From contig NC_135772.1 in assembly GCF_028453695.1 (NCBI RefSeq), forward strand, positions 18,533,611 through 18,597,610: 64,000 nt of DNA. The letters are read 5' to 3'. The position numbers were made by a program, and so were the translations under genes. Below, one piece after another: positions 12,821 through 26,261 of the stretch; within the stretch, counting starts at the first letter, position 1, and each line of letters starts with the position of its first letter. The notes under the pieces are model-generated. The model was not told where the DNA came from. It was given only the letters and a program-made list of their open reading frames with translations, and did not search any database. Source of the DNA: Augochlora pura. Its lineage: Eukaryota > Arthropoda > Insecta > Hymenoptera > Halictidae.

Positions 12821-14024
12821 CCTCCTCGTTCCGTCTCGCGATGTCTCATTCGCCACTTTCCAAATCGTCGTTCCTTTTACAGCCCCCGTCATCGAGCAAC
12901 CACTCGGGCCCCCCTCCCGGTCGCTCGAGGGTTAGAAACAGGGCGGAGGCACACAGGTAAGTGGTATCGGTGGATCGCGGCGGCGTCGGCGGGCGGGGCG
13001 AAGCAATGAGCAAGAATAAAGTTCGAATAAATCGCACGTGACGAGCCTGAGAAATTCGAGCGGCGACGGTGCTCCCGGCCGAAAGTTTCGGGAGCGCGAG
13101 AGCGTCGGGTGTCGGGGGCCAATGCAATTTACCTTTGCTTCGACATTTGCCGAGGCTTTTTATGGGGAAACTTCTTCAATTGCTTTTTGTTGCTGTTCGC
13201 CGGTGGACGCGACCGGCGCGGAAGGTGTGTACAACGTTCGCTTAGTACGCGTTACACTTCCCGATTAAAAGCACTTTCGAAATGCGGTGCAAGTTTATGG
13301 AGCCTGTAAAGGGGGGAGGTCGGCTGCTTCCCGCGACCCCATCGATTATGGAACGGCGTGGTTGTGCGCGGATAGCTTCGTCCGATTTGCGAAAATCAAT
13401 GCATCGAATCTGGTAAATCGGTCAGATTATTTAGAGGAAATTATAGCCGTTCTGCTATATTTTTACAGCATTTAAAATTTTCTATTTTCAGCATTTAAAA
13501 TTCTAGCTTCGATGGATAAATTAATATATTTAGGTTTAGCATATAAGCAAACTCATAGTCTGAGATATAAGCTGCAATAATGGATAGATAAATGAATTAT
13601 TAAAGACACTAGATTGCACAAATCATTATTTTCAGAAAATTCTTAGAAGAATTCAGAGTCTCAAATCGAGTGCAAAAATTGCAAAATTGTTTTCATCGCA
13701 AAAATCATACCAAATCCATTTATTTTGCCATTCGATATCTTTAACAGCTTGAAAATGATATAAAAAGAAAGAAGTATTATTAAAGAAACTTGGCAGCCAC
13801 TTTACGTCGATTATCCGAGTTCGCGCCTGGAAATTCTCTCTCGTCGCGCGTCAATTAGACTGCGACCGCGTTCTCCTTTGAACGGATTCGGATCGCAACT
13901 TTTTGATCGCCTCGGCTGATAGAACAGAGAAGAGGGCAGGAAAACTTTTAAATCGAGTATCCGGAGATACGAGAGAGGCTCGTCGATACGCCGGGACAGT
14001 TCCCACCGCAGCGCTGAAAACGAA

Positions 14025-14055
<31 letters not shown>

Positions 14056-14061
14056 GAGGGA
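14025..14061. repeat. (GA)n microsatellite
   Basis: This GA run with two GGG interruptions lies in the GC-rich block 13800-14440. Confidence 0.9.
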
Positions 14062-15248
14062 GGTGGTAACCGGGTGAAAAGGGATTCCAAACGGTGTGAA
14101 AATCCCATTACAAACTATCCTCGCCTCGGTCGGCGTTGTCTCCGGCCTGGATCCTCGAACGCGCGAGAGATCTTTGCATGAATATGTAAATCCTTATTTT
14201 CGGATCGAGTGCACTCGAAACCGAAAACCGACCTGGAGAGAAACGATCCGGGCCGACGTCCGCTTTCGCCGTGGAATTGATTTATTAGCCGGCTCGACTT
14301 ATCCGTACACCACCACCTCCCCGCCCCTCCGCGGGAGACGCGATTCCTTCCGCAGCAGGATACACGAAGACGCGGCCTCGAATCTCCCGCGATTCGCATA
14401 CCAAATTATTTTCGGGAGACTCGAGAGTCGGCAATCGTGATTTTTTAGTTAATATTTATGATTTTGGATTTAATAAGAATTAATGCAGCAGAGTGATCTT
14501 GAAAGCTCGTTCCGAATTTTGCACCGATAATAAATAGTAATAAATGTGTTTGTGTAATATTTCCATCGTGTTCTTTGATTTTATATTTTTTATCTGTCGT
14601 TAGAGAGTGCTGGCATTTTACCGATTAAAAAGAAATGGACGAGTTGCATAAATTTAGCGAACATTATAAATAATAATGAATAATAATTCCTAATAAAAAA
14701 ATTCCTAATAATTTCTGTTACTTAATTCCACGAACTTCCAACAATTTCCCTAAATTTTTAACCTATATATAAATAATACATATATCATTTTACTAAATAT
14801 TTTATAACAATATTATAGTAATAGTAATACCATAAAATTCCATAGAACCCACTAGCTTCTCCTTCGAAACTATAAACCCCGCTTGACTCATATAACAATA
14901 TATAATTCCTAAACAATACTAAAGAAAGCGAAATAATTTCAGCAAAGTAATTCACCTACATTGCTAATAATTAAAACCACCGAGACTCGCGATTCCTTCG
15001 AAATCTTCAAAGTATGACAGAAAATGCCCGAAGAGTCGGGGGGAAGAAAGGAGAATCGCCGGACATCAATGCGAAAAATGTTCGCTGCGGGGGGTGTTTC
15101 GTTGGACGAAAGTTGGCCGTCTCGTCCTCGAAAGTTTTTAATACCGTGGCCGAGGGGTCGCGCAGACAACGCGGACGCGAAAGGCGGCCAGGAAGAGAAA
15201 GGGAATATTTCGGATGATTGGTATTGTCGGAGCTCCGCGAGATGCGGC

Positions 15249-15261
15249 GAGAGAGAGAGAG

Positions 15262-15298
<37 letters not shown>
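15249..15298. repeat. (GA)n microsatellite
   Basis: This is a 50 bp GA run with GTGA and GACA interruptions. Confidence 0.9.
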
Positions 15299-15299
<1 letters not shown>

Positions 15300-16589
15300 C
15301 GTGGGGTGGATTCGGTTGTATTCAAATGGGGTGGCCATTAGAGTTATGTTAGAATATATTGATTATTGGGGGGATCAAAGGGTAGGGGACGACGGGGATG
15401 ACGCCACTGCCGAAGCAGCAAAGAGAAAGACAAAGGGTCGAAACAACTGATTCCATGCTCCCTTCGGACGCCCTTTCGACCGCCGCCCCTCTCCCCGCGC
15501 CACCCCACTTTGGATTCTCGTGCGCGTCGATTTTGACATAGTCTTCACCTGTCGTTCCGTGAAACTCGGTGAGCAAAGCTCCGCGTTCGCGGCGTCATCA
15601 GAATTATCCGCTAACGCGACGACCTGCCCCGTGATGCTGATACTAGATTTTAACCCTTTGCGCTCGAAACTATTTTGACTTTAAAAGGTGTATCTTCAAG
15701 TTATCTTATTTTCTTCTATATTATATGCTTATGAAATTTATTTCCTCGTGCAATACTTATATTTTTAAGTTTAAATATAAATGAAATTAATAACGTAACA
15801 ATTATTTTTAGAAAAACAGAGCCGCCAAGTGCTAAGAGTTTTGAAAAAAATTTTAAGATTTCTTTGTACTGTGATAAAAGAGAATAAAACTGATATTTCC
15901 TACGGTGAATTGTAACTTTCTAGTTTCGATTTCATTCATTAAATGGCATTGTATAATTCACCCACCCCATATAATATACCCCACAATTCACTTGAATAAT
16001 TTTTATTTTGCAAAAGGATCCGCTGCCCACCAATTACTCCTACTGATAAACCACGTATCATTTGTATATTCTATATCAATATAACCCTTTTCTCCCATCG
16101 CAAAGAAAATATTTCGCTATCCCATAAATCCTATCCCCAAAAACTAGACCATTCGATCGGAGTCTAAAGAACGAAGCCACGGCCGACGAAATTTCGATAG
16201 CATCGGCTTTGCGCGGTAGAAGTCCGCGCGGGCGCGGAAAGTCGTAACACGCACGGCGCGTCCACGACCGACCGGTTCCTTTTAATTGCTCTTCGATAAA
16301 ACGCGTAACGAGGTAAGGGTGTCCAGAGGCGACCGGGGCGATCGCGGCGCTGCCATAAACGTCAGGTCCAGGGACGCGGGCAGAGGGCTCGCTCTCTCGT
16401 CTGTTCGCTTCTCGTCGCCGCTCGTCGCGTCGCGCGGTGCCTGGTATAACAAGGCAGGAAATTACAAAGACAGAAATATAGTAAACGAGCAAATAATTTC
16501 ACCGGTCTAATTAGTTCAACGTAATAAATGGACACTGGAACCGCGTTGTTATTTATGCACGAGTATCGCCGTCGCCGGCGTCGTAAACA

Positions 16590-16819
16590 GACAGAGAGGA
16601 AGAGAAAGAGGGGCGGAGAGAGAAGGCGAGTGAAAAAGAGAGAGAGAGAGAGGAAGAGAGAGAGAGAGAAAGAGAGAAAGGAAGAGAGAAAGAGAGAAAG
16701 AGGAAAGGAGAGGGAGCGAGCAGCTCCGGAAAATATTATTCGCGGATACACGTTGGTTTCTCTCGGCCACCCCCGTCCGGAGCGCCCCCGCCTCGGCCAC
16801 CGCTGCCCCCCTCGGGTCC

Positions 16820-16850
<31 letters not shown>
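16590..16850. repeat. GA-rich tract and CT tract in inverted arrangement
   Basis: GA-rich sequence at about 16590-16720 is followed, after about 100 bp of unique GC-rich sequence, by a CT run at 16820-16850. The arms could pair as an imperfect hairpin. Arg/Glu- and Ser/Leu-rich open frames across it are low-complexity artefacts. Confidence 0.8.
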
Positions 16851-17274
16851 GCTCTGCCCCCTCCCCGTAGAACAAAGGCATAAAAGGAAAACGCGCGCGG
16901 AGGTAAAAGGGGTGGCGTGCATTTCAAAGATACGCGAAAAGAGCGTTCGAGTAGGAGGCGATTCGGCACGACACTGGAAAGTCGAGAAAATATTCGCGCG
17001 AACAAACGCGCAGGGAATTATCGAGCATTAGTCGATGGCTGCTTTTGCCTTGTGCTGTAGCTCCGGGTGCCGGGCGCGGGGAACGGGGGCGGTTTAGAGA
17101 CCGGATAGGGTGGTATACGGCGAAGGGATAAAAGGGAGCAGAGAAGTACAATCGATGAAAGGGTTGGACGTCAAACCCCTTCGTGTCGCGATCTTCTCCA
17201 CCCTCAGTCGGTCTGCCACCGCCACCGTACCGCCGCGACTCACCCCTAAACCTCGTTCCTGCGCTCGCCCACCC

Positions 17275-17299
17275 CTCCTCCTCCTCCTCCTCCTCCTCC
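17275..17299. repeat. (CTC)n trinucleotide repeat
   Basis: This is eight near-perfect CTC units in a GC-rich block. Confidence 0.9.
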
Positions 17300-18578
17300 G
17301 CCGCCCTAACCACCTTCCACCACCATCCTTCCAACGCCACCCGGCCACCACCGCCACCACCCACAGCGCCCACCTTACCCCCTTACCGTCATAGCTGTAA
17401 CTCACCGCCACACGGTAGCGCCCTTGCCGCGTACACATTTACATAAATTATTGATCCCTAAAACACACCGCCCGCCAATGCCATTGCCACTGCGGAGAGA
17501 CCGTGCCTTAAGGAGAACACCGCCGTGTCACACTGTCTCCTATCGGCGGGATCGGCTTATCGACCCCTCGCCGAGGCTCCTCTCCGGCCGGGCATCGATG
17601 CTGACGGAATGCTGGGAATCATTCTTTCCTGGATACGATGTTCGTTACATGGATGCTGGTGTGGTTAGCAGTCGGGATGCGTTTATTAGTCAGACGTTAG
17701 TCATTTTTATAAATCTACCATTCTAGGCATTATTTTGAGGACTGAAAAATTACTCGGTTGTCATTGTAAATTGGAATTAGTAAGAATAGATTTTGTAGTT
17801 GTGAAAAAATAAATCCTGTACCTTAACGAATATATATAATTTTGATCGTTTAATTATAGAAAAAAATAGAGGGATCTCTGTACTATTTTATAATCGCCAG
17901 ACTCTAAATTATTGCCCTGATATTTTTCTGATTTATTGCTAAATTTTATTTAAGAAGATTTGTAAAATTCTAATACAATTTATTTAATACAATTGACCAA
18001 AGAATAGAGACGTTTCCTGGTTTACCCAAACAACGAATAAAACAATATTCCACCCTCTCCAGAAATAATTAAACATACAAAACTCGCATAAAACCCGACA
18101 AACATTACTGCCACAATGTCTTCGAATTTTAAGTCAACAAACCGCCTCTTTTAAAAATCGAATTCGCCCTCTTGCACCTCAGAAACTCAGCTTCCGAAAT
18201 TAACCGATGAAAAGTCAAGTATAAAAACGTCTCTTGCACGAAGCGGCCAGCGAATACGCGACGCGTTCGACGGATTCAAGGTCCTCGGACGTTCGTCCGA
18301 GCCGCGGCGACGTTATCAGGGGCCTAAAATTTTAATTATAATATTTTCGCAGGCGAGGCGGCGGGGGGGTTGCACGGGCACGGCATTCAAGAAGGAGACG
18401 CGCGGCGAAAACGGTGCTGCTACGTCATTAAGCCCCTTATTGTTCGCGGAGGGCTGATTGTCTTGGCCGCTCGTTTTAGCCGTAGCTAGAGAGACAATTG
18501 TTCAATATTCCCATTGATCTCTGAGACGCCCCGAAGGCAGCCTCATCCACCGTCAACTGCGTGTATCCGCGAATAAAT

Positions 18579-18802
18579 TATACACATATATATATGGCGT
18601 TATACGTATACACGTGTGCGTGCCTATACGTATACATGTATAAGTACGCATGCCTGTGCGTATTCATATAAATGTGTGCGTATGCGTATACGTATACATA
18701 TTTACGTGTCATGGCTACGCGTATATATATATGTATACCCGTCGATATACGTATATGCGTATACACGTGTCCCGGTAAATATATATGGGTGTGCACGTAC
18801 AT
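18579..18802. repeat. Alternating purine-pyrimidine tract (TATACGTATACACGTG type)
   Basis: About 220 bp of nearly continuous purine-pyrimidine alternation is built from TATA, TACGTA, GTATAC, ACGCGT, CACGTG and GTGCGTGC words, many of them palindromic (for example GTATACGTATAC). Several reading frames on both strands stay open and give Tyr/Ile/His/Cys/Arg-rich translations, which is a by-product of the repeat. Such tracts can adopt Z-DNA or cruciform structure. Confidence 0.8.
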
Positions 18803-18958
18803 GGTCTTCTATGTGGCCCAAGCCTTTTGTCAATATCTCTATTTTAATGATATGAGGCACCGACTACCCGGCCCCTGTTCCTCCCTTCTTTCTCCGCGTC
18901 CTCAATGGACCGGGACGCAGCGGAGAGAGAAACACACGGAAAACGGATAGATGGCTGG

Positions 18959-18983
18959 CGACGACGACGACGACGACGACGAT
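18959..18983. repeat. (CGA)n trinucleotide repeat
   Basis: Eight CGA units are followed by a short degenerate continuation (TGCCGACGACGG). Confidence 0.9.
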
Positions 18984-19155
18984 GCCGACGACGGTTTCCC
19001 GCGCGCGCGGTTTTATCCTCGACGCGCGCCGAGGCAAAGAGAGCGACACGCGTGCAACGACGCGTTTCCGTCAAATCGGCCGACGCGAGACGATTAGTGA
19101 GAAAGCGCGTCGTTATATTTCCTTTTTTTCCACTCTGTCCCTCCCCTATCTCCCC

Positions 19156-19400
19156 CTCTCTCTCTCTCTCTCTCTCCCTCTCTCTTAGCCTCTATCTCTC
19201 CCTTTTTTCGGGGAAAAAAAAGGAAATGCGAGCGACAAAAGAGCTGGAAACGGGATCACGAGCGTCACCGGGCGAGCGTGACTTCAAGATCGGGAGACGA
19301 CAACGCAGACCACGATTCTTCATGGTCGATGCGAGACTATTATGTTCTATGTCGGGACGCGGTGAACGTATCTCTTCCTCTCTCTCTCTCTCTTTCTCTC
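19156..19400. repeat. Two (CT)n microsatellites
   Basis: CT runs at 19156-19195 and 19371-19400 are separated by unique sequence. Both lie in the same GC-rich block as the CGA repeat. Confidence 0.85.
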
Positions 19401-21953
19401 ATTCGTTCTCGCTTTCTCTTTTTCTATTTCTGCTTTTGTTGAGCCGTCTAACGCGCGCGGAAAATGCACGAGACGGGTGTCGCAGGTTTTCCGCGCCTCT
19501 TTTATTGTATTAGATCTAACGGCGAGCTGCTTCGATGCTCTCTTTTTAATGACTATGACGCGTCGAGCTGCGGGAGAAATGTTCCTGGAGATCGCATCCG
19601 CGCGGCTAATAAATTGTTTTATTATTTCGCGAGGTGATGCTCGCGTTTCGAGCTGTGCTGTGTAAGGGGAGCTGTGTTCGAGTTGTTTCGAATTATTTAT
19701 TGGAAATAATTGTAAGGTGGAATTTTTTTCAATCGGGTACTTTAGCCGAATAGTAATAAATCATTATTCTTTATAAATGATTGGAATAGAGGTTGTACAA
19801 TTTATGGAAATCATTGTTGACTTCTTCTATTTTTATACAATTTCGTAGAAATTTTATATAATTTGGTAAAACAAGGAATCTTTCCTTTTTAATTTTTAAT
19901 CGCTAAGTTTTCATAAATATCCTAACATTCGTTGCAATATTTCATTAAATCTTAGCCAAATTTTAAGACTCTAATATTGAAATCAATGCTTATAACTCTC
20001 TTCAATTTTTTAATTAATTCACGAGCTTTCCAAAGATTAGCATCGATTCATATATTAAAAAATAGTAAAACAGTAAAAAATAGCACTACAATTATTTATT
20101 TCCTAAAAAATCAACTCGTAAATAAATGCCACGTAAATCGTGGGACGTTTCTGAATAAGAACGATTCGCGGTTTGCCGGTTAACAATCGAATCACCGAAA
20201 CGGCAAACGGTACACGAAGATGTTGGCGGCGTCACACGGGGCGCTAGGAAATTAGTCACGAAATTCAAGATCGGGCCAGCGGGCAGACCGGCGGGAAGGG
20301 AGGGAGGGAGACATTTGTTTCTTTCGCGTGGAACGACATTCGCATCGCTGTGACGGCTCGCAAACCTCGCAGATTCGCGCGTCACAGAGTCAGCACTAGT
20401 AGTTGGCTCTGTAGCAACCGCACCTCTATATCAATCACTTCGGCCAGCGGCTATATCCCCCGTTGGAGCCTGCCCTTCGACTATCACCCTTCGTTCACCC
20501 TGCCCGTTCCTGCAGGACACCAACGACCGTTCCCCGCATCCATCCTAATCCAGGCACTACTGCTCCACCAACCAACCAACCCCCCCTCCGTCCAAACCAC
20601 CCCTTCGTCTCTCTGTTGCTCTTTCGTCAGGCTCCGGGCGCGCGCTGTCTTTGTTGCGTCGTGTGCTGCACACAGGCGCCAGGCCGCGCTGCTAACCGAT
20701 GTTCGGATTGATAATTTATGACTGTTAATTATGACCGTGCGGTATCGCGCCGGTATTTGTACGGGCGCGTGATCGCCGACGGAGAACCACGATCCTACTT
20801 ACCGCCGCCGAGAAAGTATTTTCTTTTTTTATTATTGAATTGTGTTTTATATTTTTCTTCGTCTGTTTCTTTTCGATATTTTACTCGTGTTGCAATTTAT
20901 TTCAGGGAAAATTAAAAAATTGGAGCATTATTATATTTTGTAATAAGAATTAGATGAGATTTGAGCAAATTTAATCTTGTCAATTTTATAGAAGGAGAAA
21001 AATGTGAAAGTATATCGTAGAAATTGATAGATACTTTATCAATTTTTAAAATCGTGCTGCAACCTACTACTCCTTTTATGCATTCAGCATACGAGTAATC
21101 TATGTTTAATGAAATTTTAATTTAATACTCAATTTAAACTAACAACTTTTGCTTTTAAATATTGCAATAATAAGAAGGTAAGAATCTACTCATTTTAACG
21201 ACAAATTATTTTAATATAGTTCACATTACACGAACGTAACCACAAATAGCGCAACGTTAACAATATCTAGTATATCTTGTAGATATAATTTCGTTTCAAG
21301 AAACCTTCGTTTAAGACGCAACAAAATCGTCTCGCCCTCGATAACGACAGATACTATTACCAATTGCATAAAAACACATTCGTCATCGGAATTGGCCGCA
21401 CGATGGAAACGTTCTACACAAGCCTGTCCTATTTTCTTCTGTACAGAGTCGTCCCTAGAACACGAGATGGAATTGTTCCAAATCCGCAAGCTAGGCGAAC
21501 GGTGGGGGGTGGGGGCTGGTGTGGGAGTCGGTAGGAATGAAATCAGCTTTCCGTGTTTGAAGAAGGCGCACTCAATACGAAGCAATTATCTGATTGGTTA
21601 TTCTTCCGCTAAAAGCGTTTTAATTTCATCTATCCTACGGTCAAACAAGAGGGGGATGTAATTTTTTCCTCGTCGAGTAATTTTTTCCAAGGACGGCACC
21701 GCGAGCGGCACGCGGGAAGAACAGGTGGAAGTGGCCGAGCCGATAGCCCCGGTTGCCCCGGCTATCCCGGCAGCCAAGAGAAGATCCTCCGAGGGAAATA
21801 CGAACGGATAAACGGAGATTCGGGGGGTGGTAGACGGACGGGCACAGCTCAGAGATCCCGCGCGCCACGGTTATACGCTTTAATTCCTTCGACGGCTTTA
21901 ATTCTCATATTCGTATTCCGCCTCCCCCAGATTTTCCCCTGACCGCCGCGCCC

Positions 21954-21990
21954 CCTCCCTCCCTCCTCCTCCTCCTCCTCCTCCCTCCTT
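21954..21990. repeat. (CTC)n trinucleotide repeat
   Basis: CCT/CTC units run for about 36 bp within a strongly C-rich stretch. Confidence 0.9.
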
Positions 21991-23138
21991 CCCACCGACC
22001 GACCCCCGCCCACGTTTCCATCCACCCTCCGACCACCTCTGCCTTTTCCCTTTGCTCGTCTCCGCTTCGGATCTCAACCCTTTCGCCGCCTCTTGCCCAC
22101 TGCTTCAGCGACACACGAATTTCCCATGGCGGCCACGAGAATTGGAAACACCGTCTTTCAAATATTAGACCGCCGGTCCGCGCGTTATTCCCGCGTTTAG
22201 AACGTTTTTGTTTAACCGCTGGGAAATCGGTCGGAATTTTATCTCTTTCGTCCCGGAATCGAAAAATCGCGATTCTGCGGTATTCGGGCGTTCTGCAATT
22301 TTTAATGCTTGAAGGTTCTGTGTTGTTAATGCACGGGGACCTGGAGGCTGTATACGGTGCTTCGACGCGTAGAATGGAGATAAATATTTAATAAAATGTT
22401 ACTATGTAGAGCATCCTTGTTGTCATGAATCGATTTATATTTTCCATGCATTTTGTGAGGGAGAATTCTATCGCTGTTTTAATATAGTCTGCCCGTGTTT
22501 TAAAATATATTTGCACAGTCTTTTATTGATTGCTCGCATAGAAAAGCAAACACAGTGATTAGTGCAGACTGTTATAAAATATAAAAATTATTCGAGCAAC
22601 TTTAAGGTACCCGGATTAAATAAAAATATATCTCTCCTTTCGATGATTTCGATAAATTGAGGAAAACGTACAAATATTTTTAATTTCTCCAAATAGTTTC
22701 ATTACTTTGCTAGTTATTTTTATTTTTTGCCTAGTTATTTTTATCGTAAATATTAAAAATCCGTAATTTGATGATTATATCCGAAACAGTGACATAATCC
22801 AAAAATTGCCTCCTCTCCCAATCTTATTCTTTATACTTATTTCCAGATGGTATAAATAAACAAAGCGGATCGGTAGCCGCCGAAAGCGAGGAGATCGCGC
22901 CGAATGATCGCGAACGTTATAGATCGCCGCAATTAATTATTTAAACCGTTCCCGACGTGAACGACTAGTTTACGGAGAGTCCCCCCGGAATCTTCGTCCG
23001 CGGATAAAATTTATCCAAGCCACGGTATAAAGGAGAACTTTCCGGCTCGCGTAATCTCTAGAAATAAATTCTATTACTTCATTTTCCGTGAAGTCCGTCG
23101 GAGCAACCGCGGCTGAGAATATTTCGTTGCCCGATCCG

Positions 23139-23174
23139 AGAGAGAGCGAGAGCGAGAGAGAGAGAGAGAGAAAG
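23139..23174. repeat. (GA)n microsatellite
   Basis: GA and GAGCGA units run for about 35 bp in the GC-rich block 22860-23640. Confidence 0.9.
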
Positions 23175-24684
23175 CGCAATTAGAGGAATTATATAATATG
23201 CATTGAACAAACGAAATAAATTGAGGGATCGTGAAAAATGTACCGGGGGCGGCGGTAGAATCTCGCAATGGAATTTATTCCGGAAATACGTCCTCAGCAT
23301 GCGGAGGGATAAAGATATTCTGGTTTTTGCATGGATTAGTAATGGAAGCTCTCTCCCGGGATGGAAGCCCTTTCAGAAGGGAGTCGTTCGGCGCCGCGGT
23401 AACGGATGGCCAGTGTTCCGTTTGCAAAGCCTTCTTCCTCCCTTTTCCGTTTCTGTCTCAGAAAATTATTATGGCCGCTTCGATCAACCGACCCACGGAC
23501 ACTCTGGTCAATACGCTCCTCCCAGCGCTCTTTCCGCCGTGCTCTCGATTTTTACAAATTATTTGGGATACCAAGACGGTTCGCGGAACAAAGCTAGATT
23601 ATACCGTAAATAATCCGACGCTTCACGAAACCTGCAAAATTATAATTTTATACTCCGCTTCGCGAAATTTATATTAATCTATAGAAATATTTCAGGTCCT
23701 TTTATATCATTTATTTTAAGTTTCATTTGCCTGATTTATCTGTCATTAATTTGTATACCTTTTTATAAAATTTTACTAACTTCGATTTACTTAATTTTTG
23801 ACATCCTCTTATTCATAGTGATATACGTCAATTTTTCTGTATTATGTATTGTATTTTTTGCCATAATATTTGAATATTCTCAGCTTATTTCACTGTGCAT
23901 ATACAGGGCGTTTTATTTAAAACAGAACATCATTAACGTTTCCTTTACCCTATCATTAAAAACATACGACGTTTAAACAACCTTGCTCTTTAAAATTTAT
24001 AACTTGTCATGAACTTTCTACTGTACAAAATTTAATATTTTAAAAACATTTATCATAGCCTACTCTGGACTCCAAATAAATCAAAGAAATTAAATCAATC
24101 AACCCTTCGAACTACGACTCGCTCAACATTTATTTCTGGCCAATAAATTCCTACGCGAAGCAGACAATTTCTACTTATTTTATTCAGAATCAAAGAATTT
24201 CATTCGAATAATTCATTTGGGACTAACCCCGTCCCAAATCAATTAAACACCAAAAAACAACCCGACGGAAGAGAAAGCTCGCGGACGGTTACGAAAAAGC
24301 GGAAACCAATTTTTCTTTCGGGATACTTTCAGCGCGGGCGTTCGCGGCAATAAAAATTGAAGATACAGCAATAGTCTGGAGCAGAGTGAAAGATGCAGGG
24401 AGCACACGGGAGGATATCTAGGATGTAAAAATAGCAGACAGGCATCTCGAGAGTCTCCGAGCTAATCAATCTGCAAGTTTGATGCCCGGTTCCGGCTCGG
24501 AGGCGGCCGGGCAAAAGAATTTCGAAACGAAACGGAACGGAACGCGGGGGTGCGGCGCGGTGCGGCGAGGCGCGGAGAAGCCGCGAGAGCGGAGAGAGAG
24601 AGGAGCGATACAGGGGCGGAAAGGGGTGGTCTGATTTTTTTATTTCGAGCCTAGAAAAGCCCCGGAGTCGGAAGGTAGAGAGGC

Positions 24685-24726
24685 ACTCTCTCTCTCTCTC
24701 CCTCTCTCCCTCTCTCTCTTTCTCTC
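24685..24726. repeat. (CT)n microsatellite
   Basis: This is the first CT tract of the strand-alternating cluster. A short GA-rich run (about 24585-24602) precedes it. Confidence 0.9.
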
Positions 24727-25264
24727 GGTGTGTGCCGTGGAACTGGGTGTGGCCCCCAGCGGAGGAAGGGTTGATGTAAGCTTATACGCATGCAGAAAGA
24801 GATGCCCGGAGGCGGAGGCGCGGGAGACGCGAGGATGGCGTGGAAGAAGGGTCGAAAGGATAACGAATATGACGTCAATTTTAAGGCAGGCTGGGGGAGA
24901 AGCAATCACCGTCGGCTGGGATCGACCATCCCCACCCCCTCCCCCCCTCTCTGCTCCACCCGTGCCTTTCCTCCCGCGATTCTCACACCACACGCGCGCA
25001 CACACCACCCCTTCCCCCTTCCTCCCCCGCTGCTCTCGCGGACTTTGAACTTTGACTTTATCAGACTACAAGAGCACCTTCAGCCAGGTGGAAACGCGTG
25101 TATTATGTTACACGCGGAACCAGCATCCTTTGACGAGAGGCTCGATCTCTTCCTGCGAGTGGATTACGACGAGAAAAGATAGTAGGATAAAAAAAAAAAA
25201 AAAGAAAGCGGGGAGAAAGCGGGAGAAAGGACCGACCGCGCGAGCGAGAAGAAACGAGCTACTA

Positions 25265-25380
25265 CAGAGAGAGAGAGAGAGAGAGAGAGATAGGGAGATA
25301 AAAAGAGAAAGGTAAAGAGAAAGAGAGAAAGGTAAAGAGAGAGAGAGAGAGAGAGACGTAAAGAGAAAGTGAGAGACAGC
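25265..25380. repeat. GA-rich compound microsatellite
   Basis: GA runs are separated by repeated AGGTAAAGAGAAAGAGAGAA modules. This is the largest GA tract of the 24.6-26.3 kb cluster. Confidence 0.88.
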
Positions 25381-25579
25381 AAACGAAAGAAGGAAGAGAG
25401 AGGGGCGTGAGGGACCGGAAAGGGAGAGGAAAAAGGATCCAGGGCGCGGGAGCCGGATTCATCGTATTAACAGACAACGCTAATTAGCGGATACTAATTA
25501 TCGGCATAAAAGTTGCCACGCCGCGCAAGTATAACCAATAGCCGGTCGGCTCTGTGGGTCTCCCGTTTGAGCCCCGGCT

Positions 25580-25617
25580 CCCTCTCTCTCTCTCTCTCTC
25601 TCTCTCGCTCTCTCTCA
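25580..25617. repeat. (CT)n microsatellite
   Basis: This CT run with one CGCT interruption lies 200 bp after the GA tract of opposite polarity. Confidence 0.9.
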
Positions 25618-25966
25618 CAATCAGCGGCGTGTGTTCCCCTCGAAATTGTGCAATTGGTTTTCAATGAACGGGAAACGCGTTCTCGATGCTCAGCTCGGTA
25701 AAAGGCTCGTGTTACCCAAACAGACGATGAATATCGACGCGTTACCAGGAGGCCGAGGCCGAGGCGAGGCGAGTCGAGGCAAATCGAGCCGTAGCGAGGA
25801 GGCGCGATTGCGAGTCGGAAGATTTGAAAAAAAGCTGCGTCGAACGGACCTCGGGCGGCGGGGGCGTTCGAGGCTAAGGGGGCTAAGGGTGGGAGGGAGA
25901 AACAGATGGCTCGGCAAGTTAGAGTGCCCTATTATATGCCTCGATGCGATAACGAGGCGGCGGCGG

Positions 25967-25995
25967 GAGAGAGAGAGAGAGAGAGAGAGAGAGGA
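25967..25995. repeat. (GA)n microsatellite
   Basis: This is a pure GA run of about 28 bp. Confidence 0.9.
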
Positions 25996-26240
25996 ACGCG
26001 CGTAACGACGTAATGACGGGAACGACGGAAAAGTTCACTTCCTTATAACAATTACGTCATTAATAATGATCGTAATGCTAACGACTCATCTCGACAGCGG
26101 CAGAAGCCAGCCGCGATAAAAGCTCGGAAGTACGTATAGGCGCCCGAAGCCACGGATATAGAAACGCTTAAGTGGTGCATTGGAATCCCCAACCATCCGC
26201 CGACGACTGCTACCAACCCGGTCCCTCCAACCCTTCCCAA

Positions 26241-26261
26241 CTCTCTCTCTCTCTCTCTCTC

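Larger units (their letters stand above)
9351..13430. other. Noncoding region around the 290-codon frame
   Basis: GC-rich blocks at about 9350-10330, 10850-11730 and 12190-13430 alternate with AT-rich valleys. G-runs occur at 9421-9429 and 11230-11240. Confidence 0.55.
13431..18578. other. Noncoding: four GC-rich/AT-rich alternations
   Basis: GC-rich blocks at about 13800-14440, 15000-15650, 16130-17690 and 18180-18560 carry all the microsatellites of this stretch. AT-rich valleys lie near 13.6, 14.7, 15.85 and 17.9 kb. No gene is recognised. Confidence 0.6.
18803..24240. other. Noncoding: continued alternation, no gene recognised
   Basis: GC-rich blocks lie at about 18850-19680, 20130-20820, 21230-22370 and 22860-23640. 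AT-rich valleys are near 19.9, 21.0, 22.6 and 23.9 kb. The valley near 22.5 kb has a loose inverted pair (AGTCTGC and GCAGACT, about 80 bp apart). Overlapping open frames at 23203-23677 lack homology signals. Confidence 0.6.

Noticed and set aside
12276..12935. 219-codon Ser/Leu/Phe-rich frame and its antisense Arg/Glu-rich frame
   Set aside because: Both come from the CGCTCTCT minisatellite.
16528..17031. 167-codon Arg/Glu/Lys then Ser/Leu-rich open frame
   Set aside because: It is a translation of GA- and CT-rich microsatellites; the complementary strand is equally open. No nonrepetitive domain is present.
18578..18950. Tyr/His/Ile/Cys-rich frames on both strands
   Set aside because: They arise from the alternating purine-pyrimidine repeat, which lacks stop codons in several frames.
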